DNA from: Paenibacillus sp. HGH0039 | Lineage (GTDB): Bacteria > Bacillota > Bacilli > Paenibacillales > NBRC-103111 | DNA: 64,000 nt | Direction of reading: 5' to 3' | Assembly (NCBI RefSeq): GCF_000411255.1 | Contig: NZ_KE150413.1 | Coordinates: forward strand, 908,999 to 972,998 | Part shown: positions 1 through 8,565 of the stretch, one piece after another | How positions within the stretch are numbered: position 1 is the first letter of the stretch | Layout: each line of letters opens with the position of its first letter | The notes under the pieces: generated by a model | What the model saw: the letters and a program-made list of their open reading frames with translations, nothing else | Told to the model about the DNA's origin: nothing | Database searches by the model: none | Position numbers and translations under genes: made by a program

Positions 1-762
1 ACGCCGAACATTCCAACATCAGTACCGACCGTTCCTACGCCGAACATTCCCACTCCTTGGTCGGTAGGTGGTAACGTTACAAAACAAGTAGCAAGCGTTT
101 TTAATAAATTGAACGGCCAAGTTGTAGAACAAGCAAATATGGTTACGAAAGAAGCAAAAGAGAGAGCCCGGCAAGAGTGGGAAAATCTGAAAACGGAAGT
201 TCAATCACAAGTTATGCAAGAAGTTCAAAATCAATTTGAAAGTTTGAAGCAAGAAGCCATAAATGCAGGAATGGATTACGTTCACACTAACTTCGGAGAA
301 TTGGAAAGTTTCGCGAATCAAGCGATTGAGTGGGGAATGGAGATACGTGATGCCATCGAAAGAATAAGAGAGATGATCAGAATGATAAGGAGTCTCCTGG
401 AAAACTTTAACAAACATTGCAACACTCCTTACTCTACGCCCATTAACCTGATCTCTGTTAATATACCGGTAATCAATAAGTCGTACGAAGTGCGATTGGA
501 ACTATGCTATCCGTTTAACCCTGCTACAATTGGTCAAAATATTATGCAAAAATGCCAGGAGACAACTATTCGGCAAGCCTCCGAGACCATTATGCAAGGG
601 GTCATTATAGGAGCTGCTTCCGGAGGAACAGGCATAATTCCGGCACTTTCAGAATCATTTTCCAGAGCAATGAGTGAAGCCCCCGGAGTATTTGCAAGTT
701 GCATACAAAAGGAATTTCAACAAGCTCTCGGAAAAATTGAGTTATTTGTAATCATGGGATAA
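1..762 (+). CDS. Coiled-coil protein with proline-rich N-terminus, 5' truncated by window
   Basis: The frame is open to the window edge, so the start lies upstream; the first in-window start-like codon (TTG at 109) is probably internal. The visible N-terminus is a Pro/Thr/Asn linker in which TPNIPT occurs twice (residues 1-20), encoded by a repeated ACGCCGAACATTCC (1-14 and 37-50). It is followed by about 130 residues rich in Glu, Gln, Lys and Arg that look helical or coiled-coil, then a Cys-containing domain (NKHCNTP, LELCYPF, QKCQET, SCIQKEF) ending in a hydrophobic, glycine-containing stretch. I do not recognise the family. The gene is more AT-rich than its neighbours and ends just before a hairpin terminator. 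It could be the tail of a large surface or toxin-like protein, but nothing in the visible part proves that. Confidence 0.75.
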   Translation, partial: TPNIPTSVPTVPTPNIPTPWSVGGNVTKQVASVFNKLNGQVVEQANMVTKEAKERARQEWENLKTEVQSQVMQEVQNQFESLKQEAINAGMDYVHTNFGELESFANQAIEWGMEIRDAIERIREMIRMIRSLLENFNKHCNTPYSTPINLISVNIPVINKSYEVRLELCYPFNPATIGQNIMQKCQETTIRQASETIMQGVIIGAASGGTGIIPALSESFSRAMSEAPGVFASCIQKEFQQALGKIELFVIMG

Positions 763-1096
763 CAGTTAAAGAAGCTACGTTAGGAATTAGAAGGTCGTTT
801 CCCTTCGAATTCAGTCGATCAAAGTGTTTATCTGTCGTGTGCATAGGCATCTTTTCATATAACCAGCGCCCGGCGTCCACAAGTTCCCCCCCCCCCGGTA
901 AAAAAGAGTCTTCCCCGGTGCGCTCTAAGCCGGACGAAGGCTCTTTTCGCATCTGGTACGGCGGGGTAAGCTGCAGGGAAACAAGCGGGAAGCCGCGCCT
1001 ACGTGATGATTCGCAGATTTTGAAAACGTCGTGCGTAATATCTAGAAAAGATGTATTATATTTCTATAATACGATTGATTTAATGAGGTGAATGTT
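763..1096. other. Intergenic stretch with a C11 tract
   Basis: No gene is supported here. It holds a run of eleven C (886-896), the hairpin terminator at 902-950, and a TATAAT hexamer at 1065-1070 that could be the -10 of the small gene starting at 1097. No good -35 hexamer stands at the expected distance. Confidence 0.5.
902..950 (+). terminator. Rho-independent terminator
   Basis: Arms AAAAGAGTCTTC (902-913) and GAAGGCTCTTTT (936-947) pair over 12 bp with one G-U, with further CCGG/CCGG pairing inside the loop. The T run lies in the descending arm. It probably ends the transcript of the gene that stops at 762. Confidence 0.7.
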
Positions 1097-1249
1097 GTGA
1101 TAGAACGCTCGAATCTGAACTTGAAGAGGGAGAAAAACCCATGGAGCCTGACGATCCGGCTGCTCAATATTTTGCTGATACTGGTTATATTGGGTATTGC
1201 GCTTTATTTGGGCTTATGGATTGTCACCATACTTGGAATCAACATATAG
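1097..1249 (+). CDS. Small hydrophobic membrane peptide, 50 aa
   Basis: GTG at 1097 is preceded by GAGGTG (1085-1090) at six bases. The frame runs 50 codons to TAG and is followed at once by a clean terminator, so it looks like a complete monocistronic gene. The product has a basic, hydrophilic N-terminus (MIERSNLNLKREKNPW) and one long hydrophobic helix from about residue 18 to the end, rich in Leu and Ile, ending GINI. This suggests a single-pass membrane peptide with its N-terminus in the cytoplasm. I do not recognise the family. Possible roles such as regulating a membrane partner or a small toxin are guesses. Confidence 0.6.
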   Translation: MIERSNLNLKREKNPWSLTIRLLNILLILVILGIALYLGLWIVTILGINI

Positions 1250-1257
1250 GGGCAAGG

Positions 1258-1283
1258 GGCTTCTTGGAGAGAAGCCTTTTTTT
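1258..1283 (+). terminator. Rho-independent terminator after the 50-aa gene
   Basis: GGCTTC (1258-1263), a 7-base loop, GAAGCC (1271-1276), then TTTTTTT. It lies nine bases after the stop codon of the small membrane peptide. Confidence 0.85.
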
Positions 1284-1339
1284 ATGCAATGAATTTCTCC
1301 TCTATTCAAAAAATGGGGATTCGTATATGCTGAGATAGT

Positions 1340-1375
1340 AAATTTTACCCAATTGCTAGAGCGGGCGTAAAATTT
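1340..1375. promoter_or_regulatory. Inverted repeat upstream of WG-repeat gene
   Basis: AAATTTTAC (1340-1348) and GTAAAATTT (1367-1375) are perfect 9-bp arms separated by 18 bases, about 35 bp upstream of the next start codon. The position suits an operator, but no regulator is identified. Confidence 0.3.
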
Positions 1376-1410
1376 GCTGCTTGTAAAATGTCTATGGGGG
1401 AATTTTTCGA

Positions 1411-2928
1411 ATGAGAAAGCTTGTCAGTTTTTTATTTGTTTTTACGTTAGTTTTCAGTATGATGGCCGTTACAAATGCAAACGAAGCTTCAGGCAGCGGG
1501 AGTGTTCCACAACCTGAGTATCTGCCATATGCAGAGGTAGGCGTTCTATCGGAAGGACTAGCCTGGTATATGGAAGCCGGGGAAGAGACCGATTCTTTCG
1601 GATTCATCGATACATCCGGGAAAATCGTGATCAAGGCCCGGTTTGAAGCTGCGGGAATATTTCATGACGGGCTGGCTCCCGTCCGAATCGATGGATTATG
1701 GGGATATGTCGATAAAACCGGACAGTTTGCTGTGCCACCTATTTATACGGGAGTGGGAAGAGTATTTGAAGAGGGGTTTGCCCAAGTAGTAAAAGATGAT
1801 AAATGGGGGTATGTGGATAAAACCGGAAAAGAAGTGATTGCGTTTGATTATGAGGATACCAACCCGTTTAATAACGGGCTTGCTCCCGTGAAAAAAAATG
1901 AAAAATACGGTTACATAAATAAAGAGGGCAAAGAGGTCGTTCCGTTCCGATACGAAGCCGCTTCAGTTTTTAGTGAGGGAAGGGCTATGGTTAAGATCAA
2001 GGACAAGTGGGGCGTTATCGACCAAAACGGCATAGAAATCGAAAAGCCAAAGTTTGAGGAAGCTTTTCCGTACAGCCGCGGCTTGGCAGCTGTCAAACAT
2101 GAAGGAAAGTGGGGATACATCGATTTGTCGGGTAGAGAAGTCATCCGAGCACATTATGATGAAGCCCGCCCCTTCCAAGAAGGTGATCTGGCGCCCGTTC
2201 AAATCGACGGCAAATGGGGGTATGTAAATAAAGAGGATACGATGATCATCCAGCCGCAATTCATTGATGTATATACTGTTTTTTCTGAGGGACTTGCCTT
2301 GGTGTCCATCGAAAACGAAGATGAAAATGAAATGTTAGGCTACATTGATCAAACGGGAAAAGCCGTTGTGCCTTATAGCTATGATTTGCTGGGTTCCTCT
2401 TTTAGCGGTGGTCTTGCTACCGTAGCGGACGGCGGACAAGGAAGTTTTTATTTTATGCCGAATCCGCTGAATGTCCAAACTCAGGAGCCGCAAACTCAAT
2501 CCGCTTTGCCTTCAGCGTCCAAAGTAATGATAAACGGCCGGGAAGTTTCCCCGGAGGCTTATAACATCGGCGGGAACAATTTTTTCAAGCTGCGCGATTT
2601 GGCCATGCTGTTGAACGGGTCGGACAAAGGGTTTGAAGTCGGCTGGGATCAAGATGCCAAGGTTATTCGCCTCATCACATCAAAAGCTTACACCGAAGTG
2701 GGGGGAGAACTTGCCGCAACCGGCCAGCATTCCGTCAAGCAGGCGGCCCCGGCTACGGCAAAGCTGCTTGTAAACTCGGAGGAGGCCCGCTTCACAGCTT
2801 ATACACTCGATGGCAACAATTATTTCAAACTTCGGGATCTTGCTCAAGCGCTTGATTTTAACGTTTCGTGGGATGCTGCCTCAAACGCTTTAACGATCGA
2901 TACGAAATCCGGCTACCAGCCTGAGTAA
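1411..2928 (+). CDS. Secreted WG-repeat protein with two C-terminal stalk domains
   Basis: 505 residues. A signal peptide is visible (MRKLVSFLFVFTLVFSMMAV, likely cut near TNA-NEA around residue 24). Residues about 40-345 are seven to eight WG repeats, each about 35 residues with the pattern xGLAPVKxxxKWGYIDKTGKxV and a following aromatic F/Y. Residues about 365-505 hold two copies of the copper-amine-oxidase-N/stalk-type domain found in Paenibacillaceae envelope proteins; both contain GGNNFFKLRDLA or DGNNYFKLRDLA. The protein should be exported and may be held in the cell wall by the stalk domains. WG repeats are thought to form a beta-structured binding surface; no catalytic residues are visible. 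It stands alone, with a convergent neighbour and a shared terminator. Confidence 0.85.
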   Translation: MRKLVSFLFVFTLVFSMMAVTNANEASGSGSVPQPEYLPYAEVGVLSEGLAWYMEAGEETDSFGFIDTSGKIVIKARFEAAGIFHDGLAPVRIDGLWGYVDKTGQFAVPPIYTGVGRVFEEGFAQVVKDDKWGYVDKTGKEVIAFDYEDTNPFNNGLAPVKKNEKYGYINKEGKEVVPFRYEAASVFSEGRAMVKIKDKWGVIDQNGIEIEKPKFEEAFPYSRGLAAVKHEGKWGYIDLSGREVIRAHYDEARPFQEGDLAPVQIDGKWGYVNKEDTMIIQPQFIDVYTVFSEGLALVSIENEDENEMLGYIDQTGKAVVPYSYDLLGSSFSGGLATVADGGQGSFYFMPNPLNVQTQEPQTQSALPSASKVMINGREVSPEAYNIGGNNFFKLRDLAMLLNGSDKGFEVGWDQDAKVIRLITSKAYTEVGGELAATGQHSVKQAAPATAKLLVNSEEARFTAYTLDGNNYFKLRDLAQALDFNVSWDAASNALTIDTKSGYQPE

Positions 2929-2951
2929 GATGACATAGAAACAGATTCAAC

Positions 2952-2984
2952 AAGAAAGGAGGCTCACGTCGAGCCTCCTTTCTT
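2952..2984. terminator. Bidirectional terminator
   Basis: Perfect 14-bp arms AAGAAAGGAGGCTC (2952-2965) and GAGCCTCCTTTCTT (2971-2984) with a 5-base loop. It ends the WG-repeat gene on the plus strand. The descending arm also encodes the last residues (KKGGS) of the convergent minus-strand gene, whose stop codon lies in the stem. Confidence 0.85.
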
Positions 2985-4079
2985 TGCTTTGGCTGATTTC
3001 CTTCTCCGATTGGGTACTTCCTGCAAGCCGGACATGTCCGTCAGATCGGGTTTGCCAGCCTGACCGGCCGCGCCGCGCTGACCCGTTTCGCTCAGCAGGC
3101 CCAGCGGGTCCGGAGGCTTCGACACGTCCTGTGCGTCACGCACGTCCGCAGATCGCGGCACGCCCAGAAGCTCTGCCGTAGCGGCCACTCCCGCCCCCGG
3201 CCGCTCGTTCAGCTCGGGCGGCTCCTGCAGTCGGCCGCGCGTGGTCGGTCCTGTCCCGGCAGCCGCTTCACGCTCGTCCGCCGCGTCCGCCGCTTCCTTC
3301 GGCCGAGAATGCTCGCCCGATTCCGGCAGTCCGGCTTCCGGGGCCGCGTCCGCCTCGCGGGGCACAAAGTGCGCCGCCACGTGGGCGAACGTGTCCAGCG
3401 CTTCTTCGCCCGAGCGCGTCAGCCCGTACAGCCCGCGCCTGACGCGCGTGAACCAGCCGTACACGTTGCGCTGGAGCAGGGCCGCCGTCTTGGCGTTGCC
3501 CGTAAGCTCGCGCAGTCGGCGCGGAGGGAGCGGTCCCTGCTCGCGGAGCAGCAGGGCGCAGTGCAGCGCCTTCTCGCGGTAAGCCGTGACGAGCTTGAGC
3601 CCGCGGCTGCCGCCGACGTTGTAGTCGGCGCTGCGCTCGCGGAACTCGCCGAGCACGCGCTCCGCGGCGCGTTTTCGCACGGACGTCTTCCGCGCGGGAG
3701 CGGCGTCGCCGAAGCCCGGCGGCTCGCACACCACCTCGACGGCGGGCTTCTTCGTTTTGTAGAACTGCACCGTGATGAGTCCGAGACCGAGCCGGCCGCA
3801 CAGCTTGCGGATGTCCGCCCAGGTCATCCGGTGGGGGACACGTCCTTTGGCAGGAAGCTCGATCGCGATGTAGACGCGGTGCGTCACGTCCTGCCGCCGG
3901 AGTCCCTGAATCAGCAGGGGGACGGTCAGGCTGCGTTTGAGCTCGACGACGACGGGCGGCTCACCTTCCAGGACGGCGACGAGATCGCAGTGCCGCACTT
4001 CTCCCCGGACGTCGTAGCCGAGCTTCTCCCAGTAGGCTTTAACCGGGCCGTACAGCTCCGTTTCGCTCCGAATCGCCAC
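2964..4079 (-). CDS. DUF2161 PD-(D/E)XK-type putative phosphodiesterase
   Basis: 371 residues. The N-terminal part resembles the DUF2161 family, with a PD-(D/E)XK nuclease core: Asp32 in HCDLVAVLEG and the E-x-K pair Glu46/Lys48 in VVVELKRS. A middle region (about 110-235) looks like a winged-helix-type segment (GPLPPRRLRELTGNAKTAAL, YGWFTRVRRGLYGLT). The C-terminal 130 residues are a charged, low-complexity tail rich in Ala, Glu and Gly. The gene is very GC-rich, more than its neighbours, and generates long shadow frames on both strands. The last codons overlap the shared terminator. The substrate is unknown; a role in nucleic-acid handling is inferred from the fold only. Confidence 0.75.
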   Translation of the reverse strand: MAIRSETELYGPVKAYWEKLGYDVRGEVRHCDLVAVLEGEPPVVVELKRSLTVPLLIQGLRRQDVTHRVYIAIELPAKGRVPHRMTWADIRKLCGRLGLGLITVQFYKTKKPAVEVVCEPPGFGDAAPARKTSVRKRAAERVLGEFRERSADYNVGGSRGLKLVTAYREKALHCALLLREQGPLPPRRLRELTGNAKTAALLQRNVYGWFTRVRRGLYGLTRSGEEALDTFAHVAAHFVPREADAAPEAGLPESGEHSRPKEAADAADEREAAAGTGPTTRGRLQEPPELNERPGAGVAATAELLGVPRSADVRDAQDVSKPPDPLGLLSETGQRGAAGQAGKPDLTDMSGLQEVPNRRRKSAKAKKGGST

Positions 4080-4334
4080 TGTTTTATGCGCTCCCTTCCT
4101 TCTTAAACGGTTTTTCCGGTTTCTTGATTATAGCATGAAAAAGACGTGCGGGACGGGTACCGGCGGCAAAGACTTCCACCGATCTCCCACCGGTTGTGAG
4201 GCTTGTTTTTCCTTTGTTCCTGTACAAATTTAGTGGCAAGAATTGTCCTTGGACCGCATAGGATTGTAGTACCCTAAAATCACTATCACGAGCTATCCGC
4301 TCTTTTGAGGCAATGGCAGTGAGAGGAGGTACCC

Positions 4335-6230
4335 ATGGATATTTTCAAACGCATCACGGAGCACCGGACCGAGAAGGAACAGCTTGCATGGTCGGGCACG
4401 CTCCGGGAGTATCTCGAGCTCGTGCGGCAAAATCCGGGTCTAGCGATGACAGCCCATGCGCGTGTATATGAGATGATCGCTTCTCACGGCATCCAACAGA
4501 ACGACGGGCACGCCCGGTACAACTTTTTCGACCAGGAGATCTTTGGGCTCGACCGCGCAGTCGAAAAGCTGGTGGAGGAGTATTTCCACTCCGCCGCACG
4601 GCGTCTGGATGTCCGCAAACGGATTTTGCTGCTGATGGGGCCGGTAAGTGGAGGCAAGTCGACGATCGTAACGCTGCTGAAGAGGGGTTTGGAGCAGTTC
4701 TCCAAGACAGACCGGGGAGCCGTCTATGCGATTAAAGGCTGCCCGATGCACGAAGATCCGTTTCACCTCATTCCAAGTGAATTGAGGCCGGAAATAGAGG
4801 CCGAGCTGGGTATCCGCATCGAAGGGAACTTGTGCCCGTCCTGCCAGCTCAGGCTGAAAACCGAATACGGCGGCAACATCGAGAACGTGCTGGTCGAGCG
4901 GGTGCTGATCTCCGAGGACGACCGGGTGGGGATAGGCACGTTCAGTCCGTCCGATCCGAAGTCCCAGGATATTGCGGACTTGACCGGAAGCATCGATTTT
5001 TCCACGATCACGGAGTACGGCTCCGAATCGGACCCGCGCGCCTACCGTTTCGACGGGGAACTGAACAAGGCGAACCGCGGACTAATGGAGTTTCAGGAAA
5101 TGCTGAAGTGCGACGAGAAATTTCTCTGGAATCTGCTGTCCCTGACGCAGGAGGGCAATTTCAAAGCGGGCCGCTTCGCGCTTATCTCGGCGGATGAGCT
5201 GATTGTGGCGCATACGAACGAATCCGAGTACAAGGCGTTTATCGCGAACAAAAAGAACGAGGCTCTCCAGTCGCGGATGATTGTCATGCCGATTCCTTAT
5301 AATCTGAAGGTAACGGACGAAGAGAAAATTTACACGAAGCTTATCAAGCAGAGCGACATGTCGCATATCCATATTGCGCCGCACGCGCTGCGGGCCGCCG
5401 CTATTTTCTCCATTCTGACACGGCTTAAGGAAACGAAGAAACAGGGCATGGATCTCGTGAAAAAAATGCGGATGTACGACGGCGAAGCCGTGGAAGGCTA
5501 CAAGGATGCGGACCTGAAAGAGATGCAGAACGAGTATCTGGAAGAAGGAATGAGCGGCATTGATCCCCGCTATGTCATCAACCGGATTTCCAGCGCGCTC
5601 ATCCGCCACGATCTTCAGTGCATCAACGGACTCGATGTGCTGCGGGCGCTGAAGGAAGGACTGGACCAGCATCCGTCCATCACCCGGGACGAACGGGAGC
5701 GGTACCTCAACTTTATTTCGGTCGCCCGCAAAGAGTACGACGATATCGCGAAGAAGGAAGTGCAGAAAGCGTTCGTGTACTCGTTCGACGAGTCGGCCAA
5801 AACTCTGTTCGATAACTATCTCGACAATATCGAGGCATACTCCAACTGGGGCAAAATCAAAGACCCTCTGACCGGGGAGGAGATGGACCCCGACGAGCGT
5901 CTCATGCGTTCGATCGAGGAGCAGATCGGCATTTCCGAAAATGCGAAGAAGGCGTTCCGCGAAGAAATTCAGATCCGGATTTCGTCTTACTCCCGCAAAG
6001 GGAAGAAGTTCGATTACAGCACGCATGAACGGCTGCGCGAAGCGATTGAGAAGAAGCTGTTCACCGATCTGAAGGATATCGTCAAAATTACGACCTCCAC
6101 CAAGACGCCGGACGAAAGACAGCTGAAGAAAATCAACGAAGTGACCCGGCAGCTGATTGACGGGCACGGCTACTGCCCGGTTTGCGCGAACGAGCTGCTG
6201 CGGTATGTCGGCAGTCTCTTGAACCGGTAA
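4335..6230 (+). CDS. prkA: PrkA family serine protein kinase / AAA+ protein
   Basis: 631 residues, the usual PrkA length. The ATG is preceded by AGGAGG at six bases. The N-terminal AAA-type domain has a Walker A of the PrkA kind, GPVSGGKS at 102-109. Conserved PrkA blocks follow (GCPMHEDPFHLIP, ENVLVERVLISEDDRVGIGTFSP, DELNKANRGLMEFQEMLK, FAYDPR-like C-terminal parts), and the C-terminus has a CPVCANELL motif. In Bacillus, PrkA is made in the mother cell during sporulation and works with YhbH and SpoVR; these two lie together about 50 kb away in this window. The gene stands alone here, with a 228-bp upstream gap in which I could not place a confident promoter. Confidence 0.95.
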   Translation: MDIFKRITEHRTEKEQLAWSGTLREYLELVRQNPGLAMTAHARVYEMIASHGIQQNDGHARYNFFDQEIFGLDRAVEKLVEEYFHSAARRLDVRKRILLLMGPVSGGKSTIVTLLKRGLEQFSKTDRGAVYAIKGCPMHEDPFHLIPSELRPEIEAELGIRIEGNLCPSCQLRLKTEYGGNIENVLVERVLISEDDRVGIGTFSPSDPKSQDIADLTGSIDFSTITEYGSESDPRAYRFDGELNKANRGLMEFQEMLKCDEKFLWNLLSLTQEGNFKAGRFALISADELIVAHTNESEYKAFIANKKNEALQSRMIVMPIPYNLKVTDEEKIYTKLIKQSDMSHIHIAPHALRAAAIFSILTRLKETKKQGMDLVKKMRMYDGEAVEGYKDADLKEMQNEYLEEGMSGIDPRYVINRISSALIRHDLQCINGLDVLRALKEGLDQHPSITRDERERYLNFISVARKEYDDIAKKEVQKAFVYSFDESAKTLFDNYLDNIEAYSNWGKIKDPLTGEEMDPDERLMRSIEEQIGISENAKKAFREEIQIRISSYSRKGKKFDYSTHERLREAIEKKLFTDLKDIVKITTSTKTPDERQLKKINEVTRQLIDGHGYCPVCANELLRYVGSLLNR

Positions 6231-6261
6231 TTTTTTTCTTAAACCAAGATAACCGAAGAAT

Positions 6262-6303
6262 ACCGCCTAACCATCGTGAATTGACGAGGTAGGCGGTTTC
6301 TGT
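6262..6303 (+). terminator. Probable terminator after prkA
   Basis: ACCGCCTA (6262-6269) pairs with TAGGCGGT (6290-6297), followed by a short, broken T run. The loop is 20 bases, so it is weaker than others in the window. Confidence 0.5.
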
Positions 6304-6436
6304 TGTCCGCACAGGAACTTCGCTATCCGGGTTTAGGCTATGGTAACATTAGGATATCGGTTTGCTGCGGTTGGTTTGATTCCCGAGAGGGAATCATACA
6401 GGCGCGGCTCATTTTATTAGGAGGAAGCACCCCGCC

Positions 6437-7825
6437 ATGGCGAAAAACGAAGCACAAATGGATTTGACCCAAGGCCCGATTGCGAGAAAATTGCTCCTGT
6501 TCTCCCTGCCCGTGCTGTACGGGAATGTGCTGCAATCACTGAACGGGACGGTTAACAGCATCTGGGTCGGTAAATTTTTGGGTGAAAGCGCTTTTGCGGC
6601 TACATCCAATGCGAACAATGTCATGTTTCTTATGCTCAGTTCCATTTTCGGCATAGGAATGGCATCCACGATTATGATCGGGCAGAGCATCGGAGCGGGC
6701 GATACCGCCCAGGCGAAGCGGGTGGTGGGAGCGAGCGCCCTGTTCTTCTTCACCCTTTCGCTGGTCGTAGGTCTCCTGGGCGTGCTTTTGTCCCCGCAAA
6801 TTTTGCAGTGGATGCACACTCCCGCGGATGCGATGGACATGGCCAACGCTTATCTGAGAATTATTTTTATGAGCATGCCGTTTATGTTCTGCTATAACAT
6901 GATTATGACGATCCTGCGCGGCGCGGGGGATTCCAAAACGCCCTTCCGGTTTCTCGTGCTGTCCATCATTCTGGATATCGCGCTGAATCCGCTGCTTATT
7001 TTCGGCTGGGGTCCGATCCCCGCTCTCGGCATTTCGGGCTCCGCGCTGGCTACGGGCATCTCGCAGCTTGTCGCTCTCGTCGCTATATTAGGGTCGCTGT
7101 ACCGGAAAAAATATTTTCTCCGCATTACGCGCGAAGACCGGCATCTGCTGCGCTTCGACGGGGCCATCATCGGATCGCTGGTAAAGAAAGGCGTTCCCAT
7201 GGGGCTTCAAATGATCGTGGTTTCGACAAGCTCGCTGGCTATGATCAACCTCGTAAACCGGTTCGGATCGGAGGCGACGGCGGCCTACGGGGCGGCGATC
7301 CAGTTGTCTTCTTACATCCAGATGCCGGCTATGGCGATCGGCGGAGCCGTTTCGTCGTTTGCGGCCCAGAACGTGGGCGCGGGCAGGTGGGACCGGGTGC
7401 ACCGCGTAACGGGCGTCGGGGTCATGTACAATGTCCTGATGACGGGCGTTCTCGTCTGCCTGATCTATTTGTTCAACCGCAGCGCCCTGAGCCTGTTCCT
7501 GCCGGAAGGCCAGGCCATCGAAATCGGCATGCGGATCAACCTGCTGACGCTTTGGAGTTTTATCATTTTCGGCATTACCTTCGTGGTCTCGGGTGTCGTG
7601 CGTTCGACGGGGGCCGTCATGTTCCCGCTTCTGATCACGTTCCTGGCGCTTTGGTGCGTGCGCATCCCGCTCTCGTATTATCTGGCCGATTCCTACGGTC
7701 TGGATGCCGTATGGTGGAGTTTTCCGGTCGGATTTACACTGGGTTCCCTCCTTTCGGTCGCCTACTATTTCTGGGGCAATTGGAAAAAAGCAAGCATGCT
7801 CGCCGGCGGCGTTCAAAAAGCGTAG
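6437..7825 (+). CDS. MATE family efflux transporter
   Basis: 462 residues with about 12 hydrophobic helices in two related halves, the layout of the MATE family, which exports drugs or metabolites in exchange for sodium or protons. Typical MATE phrases are present: GPIARKLLLFSLPVLYGNVL at the N-terminus, MFLMLSSIFGIGMASTIMIGQSIGAGD, and FSFAAQNVGAG-like SSFAAQNVGAGRWDRV in the second half. The ATG is preceded by AGGAGG with a longish spacer. It stands alone and is ended by the terminator at 7897. The substrate cannot be told from the sequence. A second, more distant MATE gene lies at 11999. Confidence 0.92.
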   Translation: MAKNEAQMDLTQGPIARKLLLFSLPVLYGNVLQSLNGTVNSIWVGKFLGESAFAATSNANNVMFLMLSSIFGIGMASTIMIGQSIGAGDTAQAKRVVGASALFFFTLSLVVGLLGVLLSPQILQWMHTPADAMDMANAYLRIIFMSMPFMFCYNMIMTILRGAGDSKTPFRFLVLSIILDIALNPLLIFGWGPIPALGISGSALATGISQLVALVAILGSLYRKKYFLRITREDRHLLRFDGAIIGSLVKKGVPMGLQMIVVSTSSLAMINLVNRFGSEATAAYGAAIQLSSYIQMPAMAIGGAVSSFAAQNVGAGRWDRVHRVTGVGVMYNVLMTGVLVCLIYLFNRSALSLFLPEGQAIEIGMRINLLTLWSFIIFGITFVVSGVVRSTGAVMFPLLITFLALWCVRIPLSYYLADSYGLDAVWWSFPVGFTLGSLLSVAYYFWGNWKKASMLAGGVQKA

Positions 7826-7896
7826 CGTCCGCTGCGTCTGTCCCCTTTTCCAAGCTAAATTCCATAGGCTACATTCATCCGGATTTATCTAGGCAG

Positions 7897-7918
7897 GCGC
7901 CCAAGTTTGGGCGCTTTT
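7897..7918 (+). terminator. Rho-independent terminator
   Basis: GCGCCC (7897-7902), loop AAGTTT, GGGCGC (7909-7914), TTTT. It follows the MATE gene. Confidence 0.8.
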
Positions 7919-8001
7919 CTCACGTTCTGGGCATCTGTTCATACGATGTGTTAGATGCAAAATGCCTTTGGGCACAACATACAGAGGGTGAGGGATTGCT
8001 T

Positions 8002-8397
8002 ATGACATTTGAAACTCAAGGTCAGGGCACATACGGTCAGGACATGTACAGTCAGGGCACATACAGCCAGGACATATACGGTCAAGGCACATACGGCCTG
8101 CAGCAGGAATGGAACCAAAACGAATGGAGTAGTACGGAAGCGGAAGAAGAAGCGCGTAAGCAGGGAGAATACGAAAGTCCCGCCGGTTATCACGGAGGTC
8201 AGGGCGGCTACCATTGGGGCCAAGGCGGTTATCATGACGGCGGTTACCATGGCGGTTACCATGGAGGTCACCACGGAGGTCACCACGGCGGCTATCCTTA
8301 CTATCCCTATTATCCGTACTACCCGCAGTCTTACTACCCGTACTATCCGCCTTACTACAACTATCCTCCCTACTATCCGTATCCTTATAAAAGATAA
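8002..8397 (+). CDS. Gly/Tyr/His/Pro-rich repetitive protein, coat-like
   Basis: 131 residues from ATG 8002 (GGTGAGG nine bases upstream). The open frame extends further upstream, but only this start has a ribosome site. Three zones are visible. Residues about 5-32 are five tandem five-residue units of the form [GS]Q[GD]xY (GQGTY, GQDMY, SQGTY, SQDIY, GQGTY), encoded by 15-bp DNA repeats. Next comes an acidic linker (EAEEEARKQGEYES). Residues about 62-131 are GGYH/GGHH repeats followed by YPYYPYYP-type Tyr-Pro repeats, ending in YKR. The composition resembles spore-coat or cell-surface structural proteins, whose tyrosines can be cross-linked; the His clusters could bind metal. No signal peptide is seen, which suits a mother-cell coat protein. 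The assignment is by composition only. Confidence 0.7.
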   Translation: MTFETQGQGTYGQDMYSQGTYSQDIYGQGTYGLQQEWNQNEWSSTEAEEEARKQGEYESPAGYHGGQGGYHWGQGGYHDGGYHGGYHGGHHGGHHGGYPYYPYYPYYPQSYYPYYPPYYNYPPYYPYPYKR

Positions 8398-8415
8398 CGA
8401 AAAGGATATAGGCAT

Positions 8416-8460
8416 AAGGCCGCAGCAGGCTGTCCGCGGAAGCGGGCGGCCTTCCTTTCT
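8416..8460 (+). terminator. Probable terminator
   Basis: AAGGCCGC (8416-8423) pairs with GCGGCCTT (8446-8453); an inner CCGC-GGAA-GCGG hairpin strengthens it. A broken T run (CCTTTCTT) follows. Confidence 0.55.
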
Positions 8461-8565
8461 TCAGGCGGACAACAGGGGGAAAGGACGGAAGAGGGAGATT
8501 CTATTGAACAAATGAAGTATAATAGAGACATAACCCGTAATCGGACAAGATAAGGATGGTCGCTT

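Noticed and set aside
3268-4106. Long frames on both strands in the DUF2161 gene
   Set aside because: High GC removes stop codons. Only the frame with the DUF2161 core has a recognisable domain and good codon pattern.
5082-6167. 361-codon minus-strand frame inside prkA
   Set aside because: It is a shadow of the conserved PrkA reading frame, with no family resemblance and no ribosome site.
7387-8001. Upstream extension of the Gly/Tyr/His-rich gene frame into the MATE gene
   Set aside because: It runs through the MATE coding region and the terminator at 7897; ATG 8002 has its own ribosome site.
8002-8397. Tandem units considered as a CRISPR-like array
   Set aside because: The 15-bp units are contiguous, have no spacers and are in frame with a protein repeat.
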